Below are positions 1 to 8,519 of a stretch of DNA of 64,000 nt, in pieces. Position 1 is the first letter of the stretch. Every line of letters starts with the position of its first letter. Location of the stretch: contig NZ_VFMS01000001.1 in assembly GCF_006715165.1 (NCBI RefSeq), forward strand, positions 4,278,001-4,342,000, given 5' to 3'. A model generated the notes under the pieces. It saw nothing but the letters and a program-made list of their open reading frames with translations, had not been told where the DNA came from and searched no databases. The position numbers and the translations under genes are program-made. The stretch is from Arthrobacter sp. SLBN-122. Its GTDB lineage: Bacteria; Actinomycetota; Actinomycetes; Actinomycetales; Micrococcaceae.

Positions 1-2
1 GC

Positions 3-716
3 ATCGGTGCCGCGGAAGCGGCCGCAGCATTGGAGCAGGCAAGGGAATCGGTGAAACCGCCCACCATGGAACTGGTTGACACGAATGATGTCACGCAGGA
101 ATTCCGGGGGTTAGGAAAATTCGATCTCGGCGCGGTCCAGCAGCTCCTGCTGTTCGTCTTCCTGAGCTCGCTCACCGGGGCTGCCACCCTCATCAAGGCC
201 AGGCGCCTGGGCGTCGTTGCCCGGGTCATGGCCGCCCCCGTAGCCAGCTGGCAGGCAGTGGGCGGCCAGGCACTGGGACGGTTCGGGATCGCGGCCGTGC
301 AAGGCGTCTACATTATGGCCGGGACAGCGCTGTTGTTCGGCGTGGAGTGGGGAAACCCCCTACTCGCCGGCGTCATCCTCGCTGTGTTCTGCGCGGTTTC
401 CGCTGCGGCGGCAATGGTCATCGGCGCCGTCCTGGACAATGACGCGGCAGCCTCCGGGGTGGGGGTAGGACTCGGTTTGGTGCTGGCCGGCCTGGGCGGG
501 TCCATGGTGCCTCCGGAGTTCTTTTCCGGAGCGCTTCAACAGGTATCCCTCCTGACGCCGCACCGCTGGGCCTATGACGCTTTCGCCGGAGTGCAGCGGC
601 ACGGCGGCACGCTGACGGACATCCTGCCGCAGTTGGGCGTTCTGGCAGCGATGGCCGCGGCTTTGCTGGTTCTGGGGTCATTCGTGTTGCGGCGCAGTCT
701 TGGACGCGCGCTTTGA
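3..716 (+). CDS. ABC-2 type transporter permease, C-terminal part (5' cut by window)
   Basis: The reading frame is open from the first bases of the window, so the true start lies upstream; an internal TTG at 30 is not a convincing start. The visible part has about five hydrophobic segments: near residue 45 of the visible frame, around the SWQAVGGQALG stretch, two in the middle, and one at the C-terminus before a basic tail. The KARRLG...APVASWQ arrangement and the LLTPHRWAYDAF segment before the last helix are typical of ABC-2 permeases that export drugs or polymers. The ATPase partner is presumably just upstream, outside the window. The substrate cannot be inferred. Confidence 0.8.
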   Translation: MGAAEAAAALEQARESVKPPTMELVDTNDVTQEFRGLGKFDLGAVQQLLLFVFLSSLTGAATLIKARRLGVVARVMAAPVASWQAVGGQALGRFGIAAVQGVYIMAGTALLFGVEWGNPLLAGVILAVFCAVSAAAAMVIGAVLDNDAAASGVGVGLGLVLAGLGGSMVPPEFFSGALQQVSLLTPHRWAYDAFAGVQRHGGTLTDILPQLGVLAAMAAALLVLGSFVLRRSLGRAL

Positions 717-786
717 AGCGGCGCTAACGAAACCCGCAGGGCCGCAGGCGGCCAGCGCTGTGCCTGCACCGGTGGTGGAATTGCGG

Positions 787-2244
787 CTAGAAGCTGGACG
801 AACTGCCGGATCCCGAGAAACTGCCGCCACTGCTTCCGTACCCCGTGGTGCTGCCGCCGCCCCTGGCGGAGTTGACGCTGCTGACCCCGGTATTGAAGCC
901 GGAGCTGAATGTGGCCACGGAGAAAAAGTTGTATGACGGATACACCGTGCCCAGGATGCTGGGTTCGTAGGTCCGCTGCCTGTGGTGGTCCAGGCCCCCG
1001 TGTGCCGTCTCCATCTGCTCGCGCATCAGGCGGGCCTCGCGCTCATTTTTTGCGAAGCCCTGGATGACGGTTTCTGCATGGTTCTCCAACAGCTCCGAGA
1101 GCCGTGAGCGTGCCTCATAGAGCCGGTCCAGGGCCTTTTCCGGGCTGATGCGCCGGTCGGCCAGTTCCGCCGTCCACCGTTCGATGTCCCGGAGGCTCTC
1201 GTCGCGGAAGGAACGAAGCGCCGTGGCGGTGGCAGAATCCCCCTGCCCGTGGCGTTTGGCCAGGAGTTGCTCAAGCCCGGCCAGGTCCTTGCGGAACGGG
1301 GCGAGCTGCCGGTCCCAGGCGGTAGGCCAGGTGTCGGCGCGGTTGAGCAGGGCGTTGCTGTCGGCGATGACGTCATCCAGGGCATCCAGTTCTGCTGCGG
1401 CATCCGCAAACTGGCGGGCGAGCTTGAGGTTCTTCCGCCGGCTGAGCGCCCGTTTGCCCAGCGCGTGCACCTGGTTGGAGAGCTCCGTAGCGGCTGCATA
1501 ACGGCTCAGGAAGGTGCGGTGTTTCTCCAGGACGCGGCTGCCGTATCGGGATGATTCGGGGATGGTGCCGGCATTCAGTTCCGTGACGTCCAGGTCCATG
1601 CTGACGTTGGAGTAGCTCCGGTCACCGCGTTCGATCTGCTTGCGGCAGGATGTCCTGGTCACGGCCCGGACAATCAGCCACGCCGCCGCGCCCAGGACCG
1701 CAAGGCCCCCGGTGATCCAGGCCGTGATCAGGAAGGCGGCAGACCTGTACCAGGGCTGGTTGATGAGCTCGGCGGCACGGCGGATTCCGGCCACCGTGCC
1801 GTCGGTCCATTGTGCGTCGCGGAACAGGTCCTTCGAGGCGTCCTGGATGTCGCTGCGCTGTTCAAGCGACACTTTCCGGTCCTCGCCCATGTAGGTGCCC
1901 ACGTGGCGGCCCACCGGGTCGAGCGCGAAAATGAACAAGCCATCTGCCCATTTCTGTCCATCCGCGCTGATCCACTCAGGGTGCCTGTTACGGGCGAACT
2001 TCAGGACCTCTTCATTGAGGTTGTCCTCAGGCTTTCCGTTGTATGTAAAGACGGCAACGCGGGTGGGCTCGTAGAACTGGATCTTCTCGATCGCGGGAAC
2101 CAGCGTGTTCCGGTCCAGGACACCGGCTGTGTCTTCCACGACGACGGCTGCCGGGACCACGGCAGCGCTTGGGGCCGCCGCACCCAGCAGGGTAGCAGCC
2201 AGGGCAAGCATGATCACGGCTATCCGGCCCACCATGGTGCCCAT
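787..2244 (-). CDS. DUF5129 / TPM-like secreted membrane protein
   Basis: This 485-residue protein has an N-terminal signal-like hydrophobic stretch (about residues 7-28), an extracellular domain of about 150 residues resembling TPM/DUF5129 proteins, one transmembrane helix near residue 180 (ending in an Ala/Trp/Leu-rich stretch), and a long helical, charged cytoplasmic part. It ends in a Gly/Ser-rich tail finishing SGSGSSSSF, a hallmark of TPM-domain membrane proteins. Start choice is ambiguous: ATG at 2244 lies only two bases from a GGGAGGG box, so ATG at 2235 may be used. It is convergent with the ABC permease and divergent from the Usp gene. The function is unknown; a role at the cell envelope is inferred from topology. 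Confidence 0.75.
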   Translation of the reverse strand: MGTMVGRIAVIMLALAATLLGAAAPSAAVVPAAVVVEDTAGVLDRNTLVPAIEKIQFYEPTRVAVFTYNGKPEDNLNEEVLKFARNRHPEWISADGQKWADGLFIFALDPVGRHVGTYMGEDRKVSLEQRSDIQDASKDLFRDAQWTDGTVAGIRRAAELINQPWYRSAAFLITAWITGGLAVLGAAAWLIVRAVTRTSCRKQIERGDRSYSNVSMDLDVTELNAGTIPESSRYGSRVLEKHRTFLSRYAAATELSNQVHALGKRALSRRKNLKLARQFADAAAELDALDDVIADSNALLNRADTWPTAWDRQLAPFRKDLAGLEQLLAKRHGQGDSATATALRSFRDESLRDIERWTAELADRRISPEKALDRLYEARSRLSELLENHAETVIQGFAKNEREARLMREQMETAHGGLDHHRQRTYEPSILGTVYPSYNFFSVATFSSGFNTGVSSVNSARGGGSTTGYGSSGGSFSGSGSSSSF

Positions 2245-2365
2245 ATCCCTCCCCGCTTCCTAGAATCAGAAGGATTGCTGGATTCAGCATGGAACCAACG
2301 GCCCGGCGCGCCAAAGGGGCGAAGGTCCCGCCAGCGAAGATCGGCCTGATGAGGAGCGCTGCCAC

Positions 2366-3217
2366 ATGACACACGGTTCGGGGCACATTGTGGCCGGTTA
2401 CGACGGCTCGAACGAGGCGGCGGCCGCCGTCCGGTGGGCGGCGCGCCATGCCCGGGCGATCAGTTGCCCGCTCCATGTGGTGCATTGTTCAATGTGGCCG
2501 TTGCTGACAAGGCACCTGGGTCCTGTTCCGGGGGTGTCCGGCAGTGGCCTGGAACAGTCCGCCCAGTCCGTCCTGGAGGAGGGCGTCTCGCATGCGGCAG
2601 CGGAAGTACCTGGCCTTGAAATCCGCAGCACCCTGCTCCATGGACTGCCCGCACAGCTCCTGGCTGAATTTTCCGCCGGTCAGAAGATGCTGGTTGTGGG
2701 CAGCCGCGGGCTGGGCGGTTTCCTGGGCCTCCTGGTGGGGTCCGTGAGCCTGGAACTGGCGGCCACTGCGGCCTGCCCTGTGGCTGTGGTCCGGGAGGAC
2801 GCCCATCCCGGCGGACCCGTCGTCGCCGCCGTCGATGCATCGGGTTCGCCGGCAGCCCTGGAAGACGCCTGCGGCCTTGCTTCCGCATGGCAGGCACCCC
2901 TTACGGTGGTCCACGTCCGGTACGAGCCCGCCGGCTACCTGCGGCCGCACGGGCAGGACGGCTCGGCTGAGGCCCGGGAAGTCCTTGAATCCGCCCTGAC
3001 CCAGGTGCGGACCCTGGCCCCGGATGTTGCCGTTGACGGCAGGTTGCCCGCGGACAGTTCTGTCCCGCACGCCATCCTCGAGGCCGCACGGGAAGCGCGG
3101 ATAGTGGTGGTGGGTTCCCAGGGCCGCGGGGTCCTGCGGGAGACCATCGGGTCAACCGCGCACGCTGTACTGCACCACGCCCACGGGCCGGTCCTCGTTT
3201 CCCGGCGCGGCGCTTGA
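2366..3217 (+). CDS. Universal stress protein, two tandem Usp domains
   Basis: The 283-residue protein has two Usp folds, about residues 5-145 and 150-280. Each ends in the ATP-binding signature: GSRG-x-G followed by LVGSVS in the first, and GSQGRG followed by IGSTA in the second. The length fits tandem actinobacterial Usp proteins, which bind ATP and respond to hypoxia or starvation. The start ATG is preceded by GAGGAGCG at a good distance. It stands alone, divergent from the DUF5129 gene. A DosR-type operator was not evident to me upstream. Confidence 0.92.
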   Translation: MTHGSGHIVAGYDGSNEAAAAVRWAARHARAISCPLHVVHCSMWPLLTRHLGPVPGVSGSGLEQSAQSVLEEGVSHAAAEVPGLEIRSTLLHGLPAQLLAEFSAGQKMLVVGSRGLGGFLGLLVGSVSLELAATAACPVAVVREDAHPGGPVVAAVDASGSPAALEDACGLASAWQAPLTVVHVRYEPAGYLRPHGQDGSAEAREVLESALTQVRTLAPDVAVDGRLPADSSVPHAILEAAREARIVVVGSQGRGVLRETIGSTAHAVLHHAHGPVLVSRRGA

Positions 3218-3264
3218 GCAACGCTGCGGCAGGAGTGTCGGCCCGGCTGCAGCGGGACTGCGCC

Positions 3265-3270
3265 TAAGCT
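3265..3270 (+). promoter_or_regulatory. Putative leaderless -10 box TAAGCT
   Basis: TAAGCT is followed by exactly six bases and then GTG at 3277. The same spacing is seen at 4932, 20109, 20826 and, on the other strand, 16762. It selects GTG 3277 over the in-frame TTG at 3274. Confidence 0.4.
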
Positions 3271-3276
3271 GGTTTG

Positions 3277-3808
3277 GTGACCCCTGTCCCCTCCCCCGGC
3301 CCGCTGGACGTCGTCGTCCATTCGGGACCGGCGGACTGGTGGGTCATCCTTGCGGGGCTTGGACCCCTGGCCGTTCTTATCGCAGCCCTGCTTGCCTTCT
3401 ACATCAACTGGCGGACGCTTAAGCAGCGCACCGCTGCGGACCAGACCGCGTTGGACCAAAAGCGAGTAGCGGACGCCGACGCCCTGCGGCAGAAGACCGA
3501 AGCAGACAGCCCGTGCGGAATGGTGGCGCCGTACCCAGTGGGCGCTGGACCGGGCGTTGGATCCCGATGAAGGGACAAAGGCGCTGGGCCTGGCCACGCT
3601 GGAAGTCCTTGCCAGGAGCGAACTCGCCCGCACCGAGGAACTCGAGTTGTTCGACATCGCCTGGAAGAGTGTGTCCGGCGACGAGAACGGGGACGATGAA
3701 GAAGCCGGCACACCCCCGGGGCAGGAGACAGCCTTCGTGGACGACGGTGGGAACTTAGGCGAGAATGGAACAACGGATGAAGACATTGCCAGGGAGGTTG
3801 AACCATGA
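3277..3808 (+). pseudogene. Small single-pass membrane protein, broken by one extra base
   Basis: Two adjacent frames make one protein. The first gives an N-terminal transmembrane helix (WWVILAGLGPLAVLIAALLAF) and a charged coiled-coil stretch with repeated Ala-Asp, up to about 3510. The second continues RAEWWRRTQWALDRALD and runs to the stop at 3808. Removing one C at 3510-3512 restores a single reading frame of about 176 residues with no internal stop. The segment length of 532 bases is one over a multiple of three. Either the gene is inactivated or the C is a sequencing insertion. It overlaps the next small gene by ATGA, so the pair was co-translated. Function unknown; the helix plus cytoplasmic coil is all that can be seen. 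Confidence 0.7.
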
Positions 3809-3999
3809 GTGCAGCATCGCCTGAACACCGCCTTGTCCACCCTCCCCGGAACAGCGCTGCCAAGCCTGCCGGGAAAAAAGCCACCCCCGCCGAACATCGG
3901 GTCCAGGTTGCTGCAGCCAGGCTGCGCGTCACGCTTGATGAACGCCTGGGCCGGGAAACGCCCGCCAAGACCAAGGCCTTGGCCAAGGAACCGATCTAA
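3805..3999 (+). CDS. Small basic hypothetical protein (64 aa)
   Basis: The start ATG overlaps the stop of the preceding membrane-protein gene (ATGA at 3805-3808), which argues for real, coupled translation. The product is 64 residues, rich in Ala, Lys and Arg, without a transmembrane segment or recognisable motif; a helical stretch around residues 30-60 (VQVAAARLRVTLDERLG) is likely. No function can be proposed beyond partnership with the upstream membrane protein. Confidence 0.55.
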   Translation: MSAASPEHRLVHPPRNSAAKPAGKKATPAEHRVQVAAARLRVTLDERLGRETPAKTKALAKEPI

Positions 4000-4052
4000 G
4001 TTCCGTTGCAAGTGCTTGGGGTTCGACGACGCATGGCCGGGTTCGGTGGGCA

Positions 4053-4919
4053 GTGGCAGTAATCCTTGGCTGCGGCCTGGAGCGGCTGCGCCGCTGGGAC
4101 TATGAGGCCGTCGTCGGGCAGGTGGCGCAGTCCGGCAGGTACCTGGACCGTTGGCGTATCGGCTCCCGCCCTGACATCCTCCCGGGAAGCGAAGCCTGGC
4201 TCCTGCTGCAAGGCCGCAATGATGCGGGCAGCGGACTGATCGGCCACGGTTGGGTGGCGTCGGAGCCGTACCAGGCTGCAACGGGCGAGGTTCCCGGTGC
4301 CAGGGATTGGTTCATCGCGGTGGCCTTCGATTCCCTGTTGCCGCTGGGTGAACAGATACGTCCCGGGACCCTTCGGGAAGCCTTCCCCGGCGGCCCCTGG
4401 GATATGGCCAATCCGCCCTCCCTGGTGAGCCTGCCGCCGTCGTCCGGGCCTGTTCTGCAAAACTTGTGGCGGCAATGCGGGCCAACGACGGCGGATCCCA
4501 CCGAGGTGGTGGCCGGAGCCTGGCCGCCGGGCGCCGTCAGCAATGTCCAGGTGAACCGCTTTGAGCGGGACCCTGACGCACGGCGCGCCTGCCTGGCCTT
4601 CCATGGCACGTCGTGCGCCGCCTGCGGCTTCTCCTTCGAGTCCGCCTACGGCGAGGCCGGCGCAGGAGCAATTGCCGTGCACCACGTGGTGCCGCCGACG
4701 ATGCTTGGCGGCGGATACCAGCTTGACCCCATCGCCGACCTCATTCCGCTCTGCCGTAACTGCCACTCGGTGGCGCATGGCGCCAACCCGGCGCTGACGG
4801 TGTCCGAACTCCGGAGCATCACCTCGGCCGCCGGGCATCTGAGGGGTGAAGTGGTCAGCGATCCGGCCCTTCAGGCGCAGGAGGATGCGCGGCGGATCCT
4901 CGGGAGCGGCCAGCCGTAG
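4053..4919 (+). CDS. HNH endonuclease domain protein
   Basis: This 288-residue protein has a C-terminal HNH fold at about residues 185-265. The visible zinc and catalytic pattern is a CAACGF knuckle, then AVHHVVPP with the catalytic His pair, then LIPLCRNCHSVAH. The N-terminal 150 residues form an unassigned domain. The GTG at 4053 is the first plausible start in frame but has no clear ribosome site, so the start is uncertain. It lies between a small coupled gene pair and an alpha/beta hydrolase, with no phage genes nearby. HNH proteins of this size are often restriction-like or housekeeping nucleases; the specific role is unknown. Confidence 0.8.
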   Translation: MAVILGCGLERLRRWDYEAVVGQVAQSGRYLDRWRIGSRPDILPGSEAWLLLQGRNDAGSGLIGHGWVASEPYQAATGEVPGARDWFIAVAFDSLLPLGEQIRPGTLREAFPGGPWDMANPPSLVSLPPSSGPVLQNLWRQCGPTTADPTEVVAGAWPPGAVSNVQVNRFERDPDARRACLAFHGTSCAACGFSFESAYGEAGAGAIAVHHVVPPTMLGGGYQLDPIADLIPLCRNCHSVAHGANPALTVSELRSITSAAGHLRGEVVSDPALQAQEDARRILGSGQP

Positions 4920-4931
4920 GGTTTGCGGGGT

Positions 4932-4937
4932 TATCTT
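4932..4937 (+). promoter_or_regulatory. Putative leaderless -10 box TATCTT
   Basis: TATCTT lies six bases before ATG 4944. This favours that start over the upstream in-frame TTG at 4923, which would include the box in the coding sequence. Confidence 0.35.
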
Positions 4938-4943
4938 GGGACC

Positions 4944-5891
4944 ATGGCGGAGCCGGACCGGAAAGAGTACGGGGTTGACCCTGAGGAGTTTGGTTCTGCC
5001 CGGGTGGATGCGGCCGCCCTCCTGGATGCGGAGTTGGGGGACGTCGATTGGTCAGTTCCGCCGCCGGGCTCGGTGCATGTCCCCATCGACGTTCCCAGTG
5101 GCAAGCTGGCAGCCATGGCACTGGGCGATCCGGACAATCCCTGCGTACTCCTGGTACCCGGGGCCACCGGTTCGAAAGAGGATTTCTCGCTCATGATGCC
5201 CGACCTGGCTGACGCCGGCTACTTCGCGCTGGCTTACGACCTGGCCGGCCAGTACCAGTCAGCAGGCGCAGGCCCGGAGAACCTGGTGCCGCCCCGGAAG
5301 CACTACGACTACCGGCTTTTCGTGGATGACTTCCTGGCGGTCATGATGTCCACTGCCACCCCTGTCCACGTCGTGGCTTATTCCTTCGCCGGCGTTATCG
5401 CGCAAATGGCCTACGTGGAGCACCCGGAGCTTTTCAGGTCCCTCACCCTGCTGGGCTGCCCGCCGGAGCCCGGCCCGGGCTTCAGGGGCGTGAGCCACCT
5501 CGGCCGCTTGAGCACGTGGGTGAACGGACGGGCAGGCGCTGCCCTCCTGATTTGGGGCATCCGCAGCGGCCGCATGGTCCACGTGCCGCCTGGGCGGCAA
5601 CGGTTCGTCAATTACCGTTTCCGCTTCACGCGACGCGCCGCCGTCCGGGACATCTACATACTCATGCAGAATGTTCCGGACCTTCGGCAGCCCCTGGCGG
5701 AGGCGCCGATTCCCAAGTTTGTAGCGGTAGGCGAACACGACCTGTGGCCGCTTCAGCTGCACCGGGTGTTCGCGCAGGCCATTCGTGCCAGGATCGGGGT
5801 GTACAGGGGCGGGCACAGTCCCTGCGAAACTTCCCCGCATGAGTTCAGCCGCGATCTTTTGGCCCTTTATGCCAAAGCGGACGAGGGGTAA
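4944..5891 (+). CDS. Alpha/beta hydrolase
   Basis: The 315-residue alpha/beta-hydrolase fold protein has the oxyanion strand VLLVPGATGSKEDF near residue 65, a nucleophile elbow VVAYSFAGVIAQ near residue 140 (Ser in an A-Y-S-F-A setting rather than G-x-S-x-G), and a late GGHSPCETSP that supplies the catalytic His. A central helical cap lies around residues 175-230. No signal peptide is seen, so it acts in the cytoplasm on an unknown ester or related substrate. ATG 4944 was chosen for the upstream -10-like box and absence of a ribosome site. It is followed by the independently regulated fructan locus. Confidence 0.85.
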   Translation: MAEPDRKEYGVDPEEFGSARVDAAALLDAELGDVDWSVPPPGSVHVPIDVPSGKLAAMALGDPDNPCVLLVPGATGSKEDFSLMMPDLADAGYFALAYDLAGQYQSAGAGPENLVPPRKHYDYRLFVDDFLAVMMSTATPVHVVAYSFAGVIAQMAYVEHPELFRSLTLLGCPPEPGPGFRGVSHLGRLSTWVNGRAGAALLIWGIRSGRMVHVPPGRQRFVNYRFRFTRRAAVRDIYILMQNVPDLRQPLAEAPIPKFVAVGEHDLWPLQLHRVFAQAIRARIGVYRGGHSPCETSPHEFSRDLLALYAKADEG

Positions 5892-5926
5892 TCCAGGCAT
5901 TTAAGCCGCCAAGGACCCGGAAGGCC

Positions 5927-5983
5927 TTGACCGCAGCAAAACGTTTTGCATATAGTGATGCAGGCAACATACAAAACGTTTTG
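5927..5983 (+). promoter_or_regulatory. LacI-type double operator and promoter of the fructan locus
   Basis: A -35 box TTGACC (5927-5932) and a -10 box TATAGT (5951-5956) are spaced 18 bases apart. A perfect palindrome GCAAAACGTTTTGC (5936-5949) fills the spacer. A second palindrome CAAAACGTTTTG (5972-5983) sits just past the expected transcription start. The centres are 35 bases apart. The central CG flanked by A/T tracts is the classical LacI/GalR operator form. Binding at either site would block RNA polymerase, so the regulator at 5999 is expected to repress itself and possibly read-through into the transport genes. Confidence 0.8.
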
Positions 5984-5998
5984 CAAAGGAAGAAGTCA

Positions 5999-7021
5999 AT
6001 GGCGACAAAGGTAAACATCCGGGACGTGGCGAAAGCTGCCGGCGTTTCCGTGACCACCGTGTCCCATGCCCTGAGCGAGGCGCACAGCTCTCGGGTCAAC
6101 GCCCGGACTGTGGAGCACATCAAGGCGGTGGCCGGAGAACTCGGCTACGCCCCCAACCGGCTGGCCAGCGGACTGCGCAACCAGCGCTCCCGGATCCTCG
6201 GCCTGGTCAGCGATGAGATCACCACCACCCCCTTTGCCGGTGCCATGATCCAGGGTGCACAGGACGCAGCCTCCGAGCACGGACACCTGCTGATGGTGGT
6301 CAACTCCGGCCTGGACAATGAACTCGAACGACAGGAAATCCGGGCCCTGCAACAGCACCAGGTGGACGGGGTCATCTACGCCCGGATGTTCCACCAACTG
6401 GTATCCGCGCCAGGCGAGCTGAACGGTCTGCCGACGGTCGTGCTGGATGCGGCCACGGACGATCCCAGGATGTCCTCCGTGGTACCGGATGAATTTGGCG
6501 CCGGCCAATCGGCTGCCGAACTCCTCGTGGCAGCAGGCCACCGCAGGATCGCCATGATCAACAACGAGGACGACATTCCGGCGGCCCACGGGCGGCTTGC
6601 AGGCTTCCGCGAACGCCTGGTCCGTTCCGGACTGGAACTGGCGGAAGAGAACCTGGTGGCCGCACATCCAAGCACGGCCGGAGGGCGGGAAGCTGCGCTG
6701 CAGCTGCTGTCCGGAACGGAGCGGCCCACAGCGCTGTTCTGCTTCAACGACCAAATGGCCATGGGCGCCTACCAGGCCGCCGGACACCTCGGCATCAAGG
6801 TGCCGCAGGAGCTCTCGATTGTGGGGGTGGACAACCTCGAACTGATCGCGGATGCCCTGTGGCCAGGGCTGTCCACCGTGGCCCTCCCGCACTACGAAAT
6901 GGGCCGGTGGGCCGTCCTCAAACTCCTCGCCGAACTTGATGACCCGGACGCCGCCCGCATCCAGGAAAAGATCACCTGCCCGCTCGTTGAGCGGGCGTCT
7001 GTGGCTCCACCCCAAGACTGA
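5999..7021 (+). CDS. LacI-family sugar-responsive repressor
   Basis: The 340-residue protein has an N-terminal LacI helix-turn-helix (NIRDVAKAAGVSVTTVSHAL, about residues 5-24), the hinge helix region RLASGLRN, and a periplasmic-binding-protein-like ligand domain from about residue 60 to the end, with the family's PTALFCFND and LSIVGVDN segments. ATG 5999 is preceded by AAGGAAGAAG; the longer frame beginning at TTG 5927 would run through the promoter. The gene directly precedes the fructan transporter and GH32 enzyme and carries two operators in its own promoter, so it most likely senses fructose, sucrose or a fructo-oligosaccharide. The exact ligand is inferred from context. Confidence 0.92.
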   Translation: MATKVNIRDVAKAAGVSVTTVSHALSEAHSSRVNARTVEHIKAVAGELGYAPNRLASGLRNQRSRILGLVSDEITTTPFAGAMIQGAQDAASEHGHLLMVVNSGLDNELERQEIRALQQHQVDGVIYARMFHQLVSAPGELNGLPTVVLDAATDDPRMSSVVPDEFGAGQSAAELLVAAGHRRIAMINNEDDIPAAHGRLAGFRERLVRSGLELAEENLVAAHPSTAGGREAALQLLSGTERPTALFCFNDQMAMGAYQAAGHLGIKVPQELSIVGVDNLELIADALWPGLSTVALPHYEMGRWAVLKLLAELDDPDAARIQEKITCPLVERASVAPPQD

Positions 7022-7081
7022 ACCATCCAACGCCTGAGCCGGATCCGCACAGCGGACCCGGCCCTCAGTAACCCGCAAAAA

Positions 7082-7113
7082 GGGAACGCAGCCGTTGCAG
7101 CGGCCGCGTTCCC
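7082..7113 (+). terminator. Strong hairpin between repressor and transporter genes
   Basis: GGGAACGC pairs with GCGTTCCC (7082-7089 with 7106-7113). An inner GCCG/CGGC stem follows after one A-C mismatch, with a six-base loop. No T-run follows, so it may act as a partial terminator or an RNA-stability element separating lacI-type mRNA from the transporter mRNA. Confidence 0.5.
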
Positions 7114-7163
7114 GGCAGGACCCCGTCAATCCCTCCACCGTGTCCAAGCAGAAAGACCGACCC

Positions 7164-8454
7164 ATGAACAAGACGCTCACCAAGGTCCTCGCGACCAGCA
7201 TAGCCGCCGCCGCACTCACTGCCACCCTCGCCGGCTGCGGCAAGGGCAGCGCCTCCTCCTCCACGGAAGGATCCGGCGAAATTGCCCTGTGGACCCACAA
7301 TGCAGGCAACCCCGACGAACTGGCCGCCGTCCAGAAGATCGTCGACTCCTACAACGGCAGCCAGGACAAGGTGAAGATCAAGGTCCAGGCTTTCCCCCAG
7401 GACTCATACAACGACTCCGTGGTCTCCGCAGCTGCGGCCGGGAAGCTGCCATGCATTGTGGACATCGACGGCCCCAACGTCCCCAACTGGGCCTGGGCCG
7501 GCTACCTGAAGCCGCTCGAACTCGGCGCCGACCTTTCCAAGCAGCTGCCCAGCACAGTGGCGGAATGGGACGGAAAACCCTATGCGGTTGGCTACTACGA
7601 GTCGCGTTGGCCATGATGGCCCGGGCCTCGGACCTGAAGGCCGCCGGCGTCCGTGTTGCCACCATCGAACAGCCGTGGACCAAGGCAGAGTTCCAGGACG
7701 CCCTTACCAAGCTCAAGGCGTTGGGCAAATGGGATTACCCGCTGGACATCGGCACTGCCGGGACCGGCGAATGGCTGCCTTATGCCTACTCCCCTTTCCT
7801 GCAGTCCTTCGGCGGCGACCTGGTCAACAGGGACGGCTTCCAGAGTGCCGATGGCGTTCTGAACGGAGACAAGGCAGTGGAGTGGGCCGGCTGGTTTCGC
7901 GGCCTGGCCGACCAGGGCTTCATGGCCAAGAAGAGCGGCAAGGACTCCACCCAGGACTTCCTGAACAACAAAAGCGCCATCGTGTATACCGGGTCCTGGG
8001 CTGCGGACAAGGCCAAGGCAGCGCTCGGCGATGACCTGGTGGTCATGCCGCCGGTGGACCTGGGCAAGGGCCCGAAGATCGGCGGCGCCTCCTGGCAGTG
8101 GGGCGTCACCAGCGGCTGCAGCAACTCCGAAGCGGCCATGGACTACCTCTCCTACTCGCTGAAACCGGAGAACATCGCGGCAGTGGCCAAGGCAACCGGC
8201 GCCATTCCCGCCAGCAACGAGGCTGCCGCCCAGATCCCGGCCTTCGCTGAAGGCGGGGCCAACCGGATCTTCATGGACTTCTCCCGCCAGTACGCCGTGA
8301 TGCGGCCGGAGACCCCGGCCTCCCCTTCATCGCCACTGAATTTGGGAAAGCCACGCAGGACATCCTCAACGGGGCAGACGCCCAGTCCACCCTGGACAAG
8401 GCCGTGAAGGCGATCGACGCCAACATCAAGTCCAACGGCGGCTACAAGAAATAG
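7164..8454 (+). pseudogene. Sugar ABC transporter substrate-binding lipoprotein, two frameshifts
   Basis: ATG 7164 opens a lipoprotein signal peptide ending LAGCGKG. A family-1-like solute-binding protein follows (ALWTHNAGNPDE...; AWAGYLKPL; GTGEWLPYAYSPF; GSWAADKAKA). The frame breaks twice. At about 7602-7604 one base is missing between GYYES and ALAMMARASDL. At the CCCC run 8313-8316 one base is missing between MRPETP and LPFIATEFGKA. Restoring both gives about 430 residues ending NGGYKK at 8454. The repressor, both permeases and the GH32 enzyme of this locus are intact, so sequencing error is as likely as real inactivation. The protein would capture fructo-oligosaccharides outside the membrane. 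Confidence 0.85.
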
Positions 8455-8464
8455 CCGGACCCGC

Positions 8465-8496
8465 GGGAGGCCTGCACCCAACGGTGCAGGCCTCCC
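8465..8496 (+). terminator. Perfect 14-bp hairpin between binding-protein and permease genes
   Basis: GGGAGGCCTGCACC (8465-8478), loop CAAC, GGTGCAGGCCTCCC (8483-8496). No T-run follows. Such hairpins after solute-binding-protein genes commonly protect the upstream mRNA or attenuate the permease genes, keeping binding protein in excess. Confidence 0.65.
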
Positions 8497-8519
8497 AGGC
8501 CCGCCGATCGGAGATTCCC

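Noticed and set aside
2935..4281. Long minus-strand frame of 448 codons
   Set aside because: It runs antisense to the Usp gene, the frameshifted membrane gene and the HNH gene, and is Arg/Pro/Ser-rich as expected for a shadow frame in GC-rich DNA.
5996..7309. Minus-strand frame of 437 codons
   Set aside because: It is fully antisense to the LacI regulator and shows the His/Gln/Gly-rich composition of a mirror frame.
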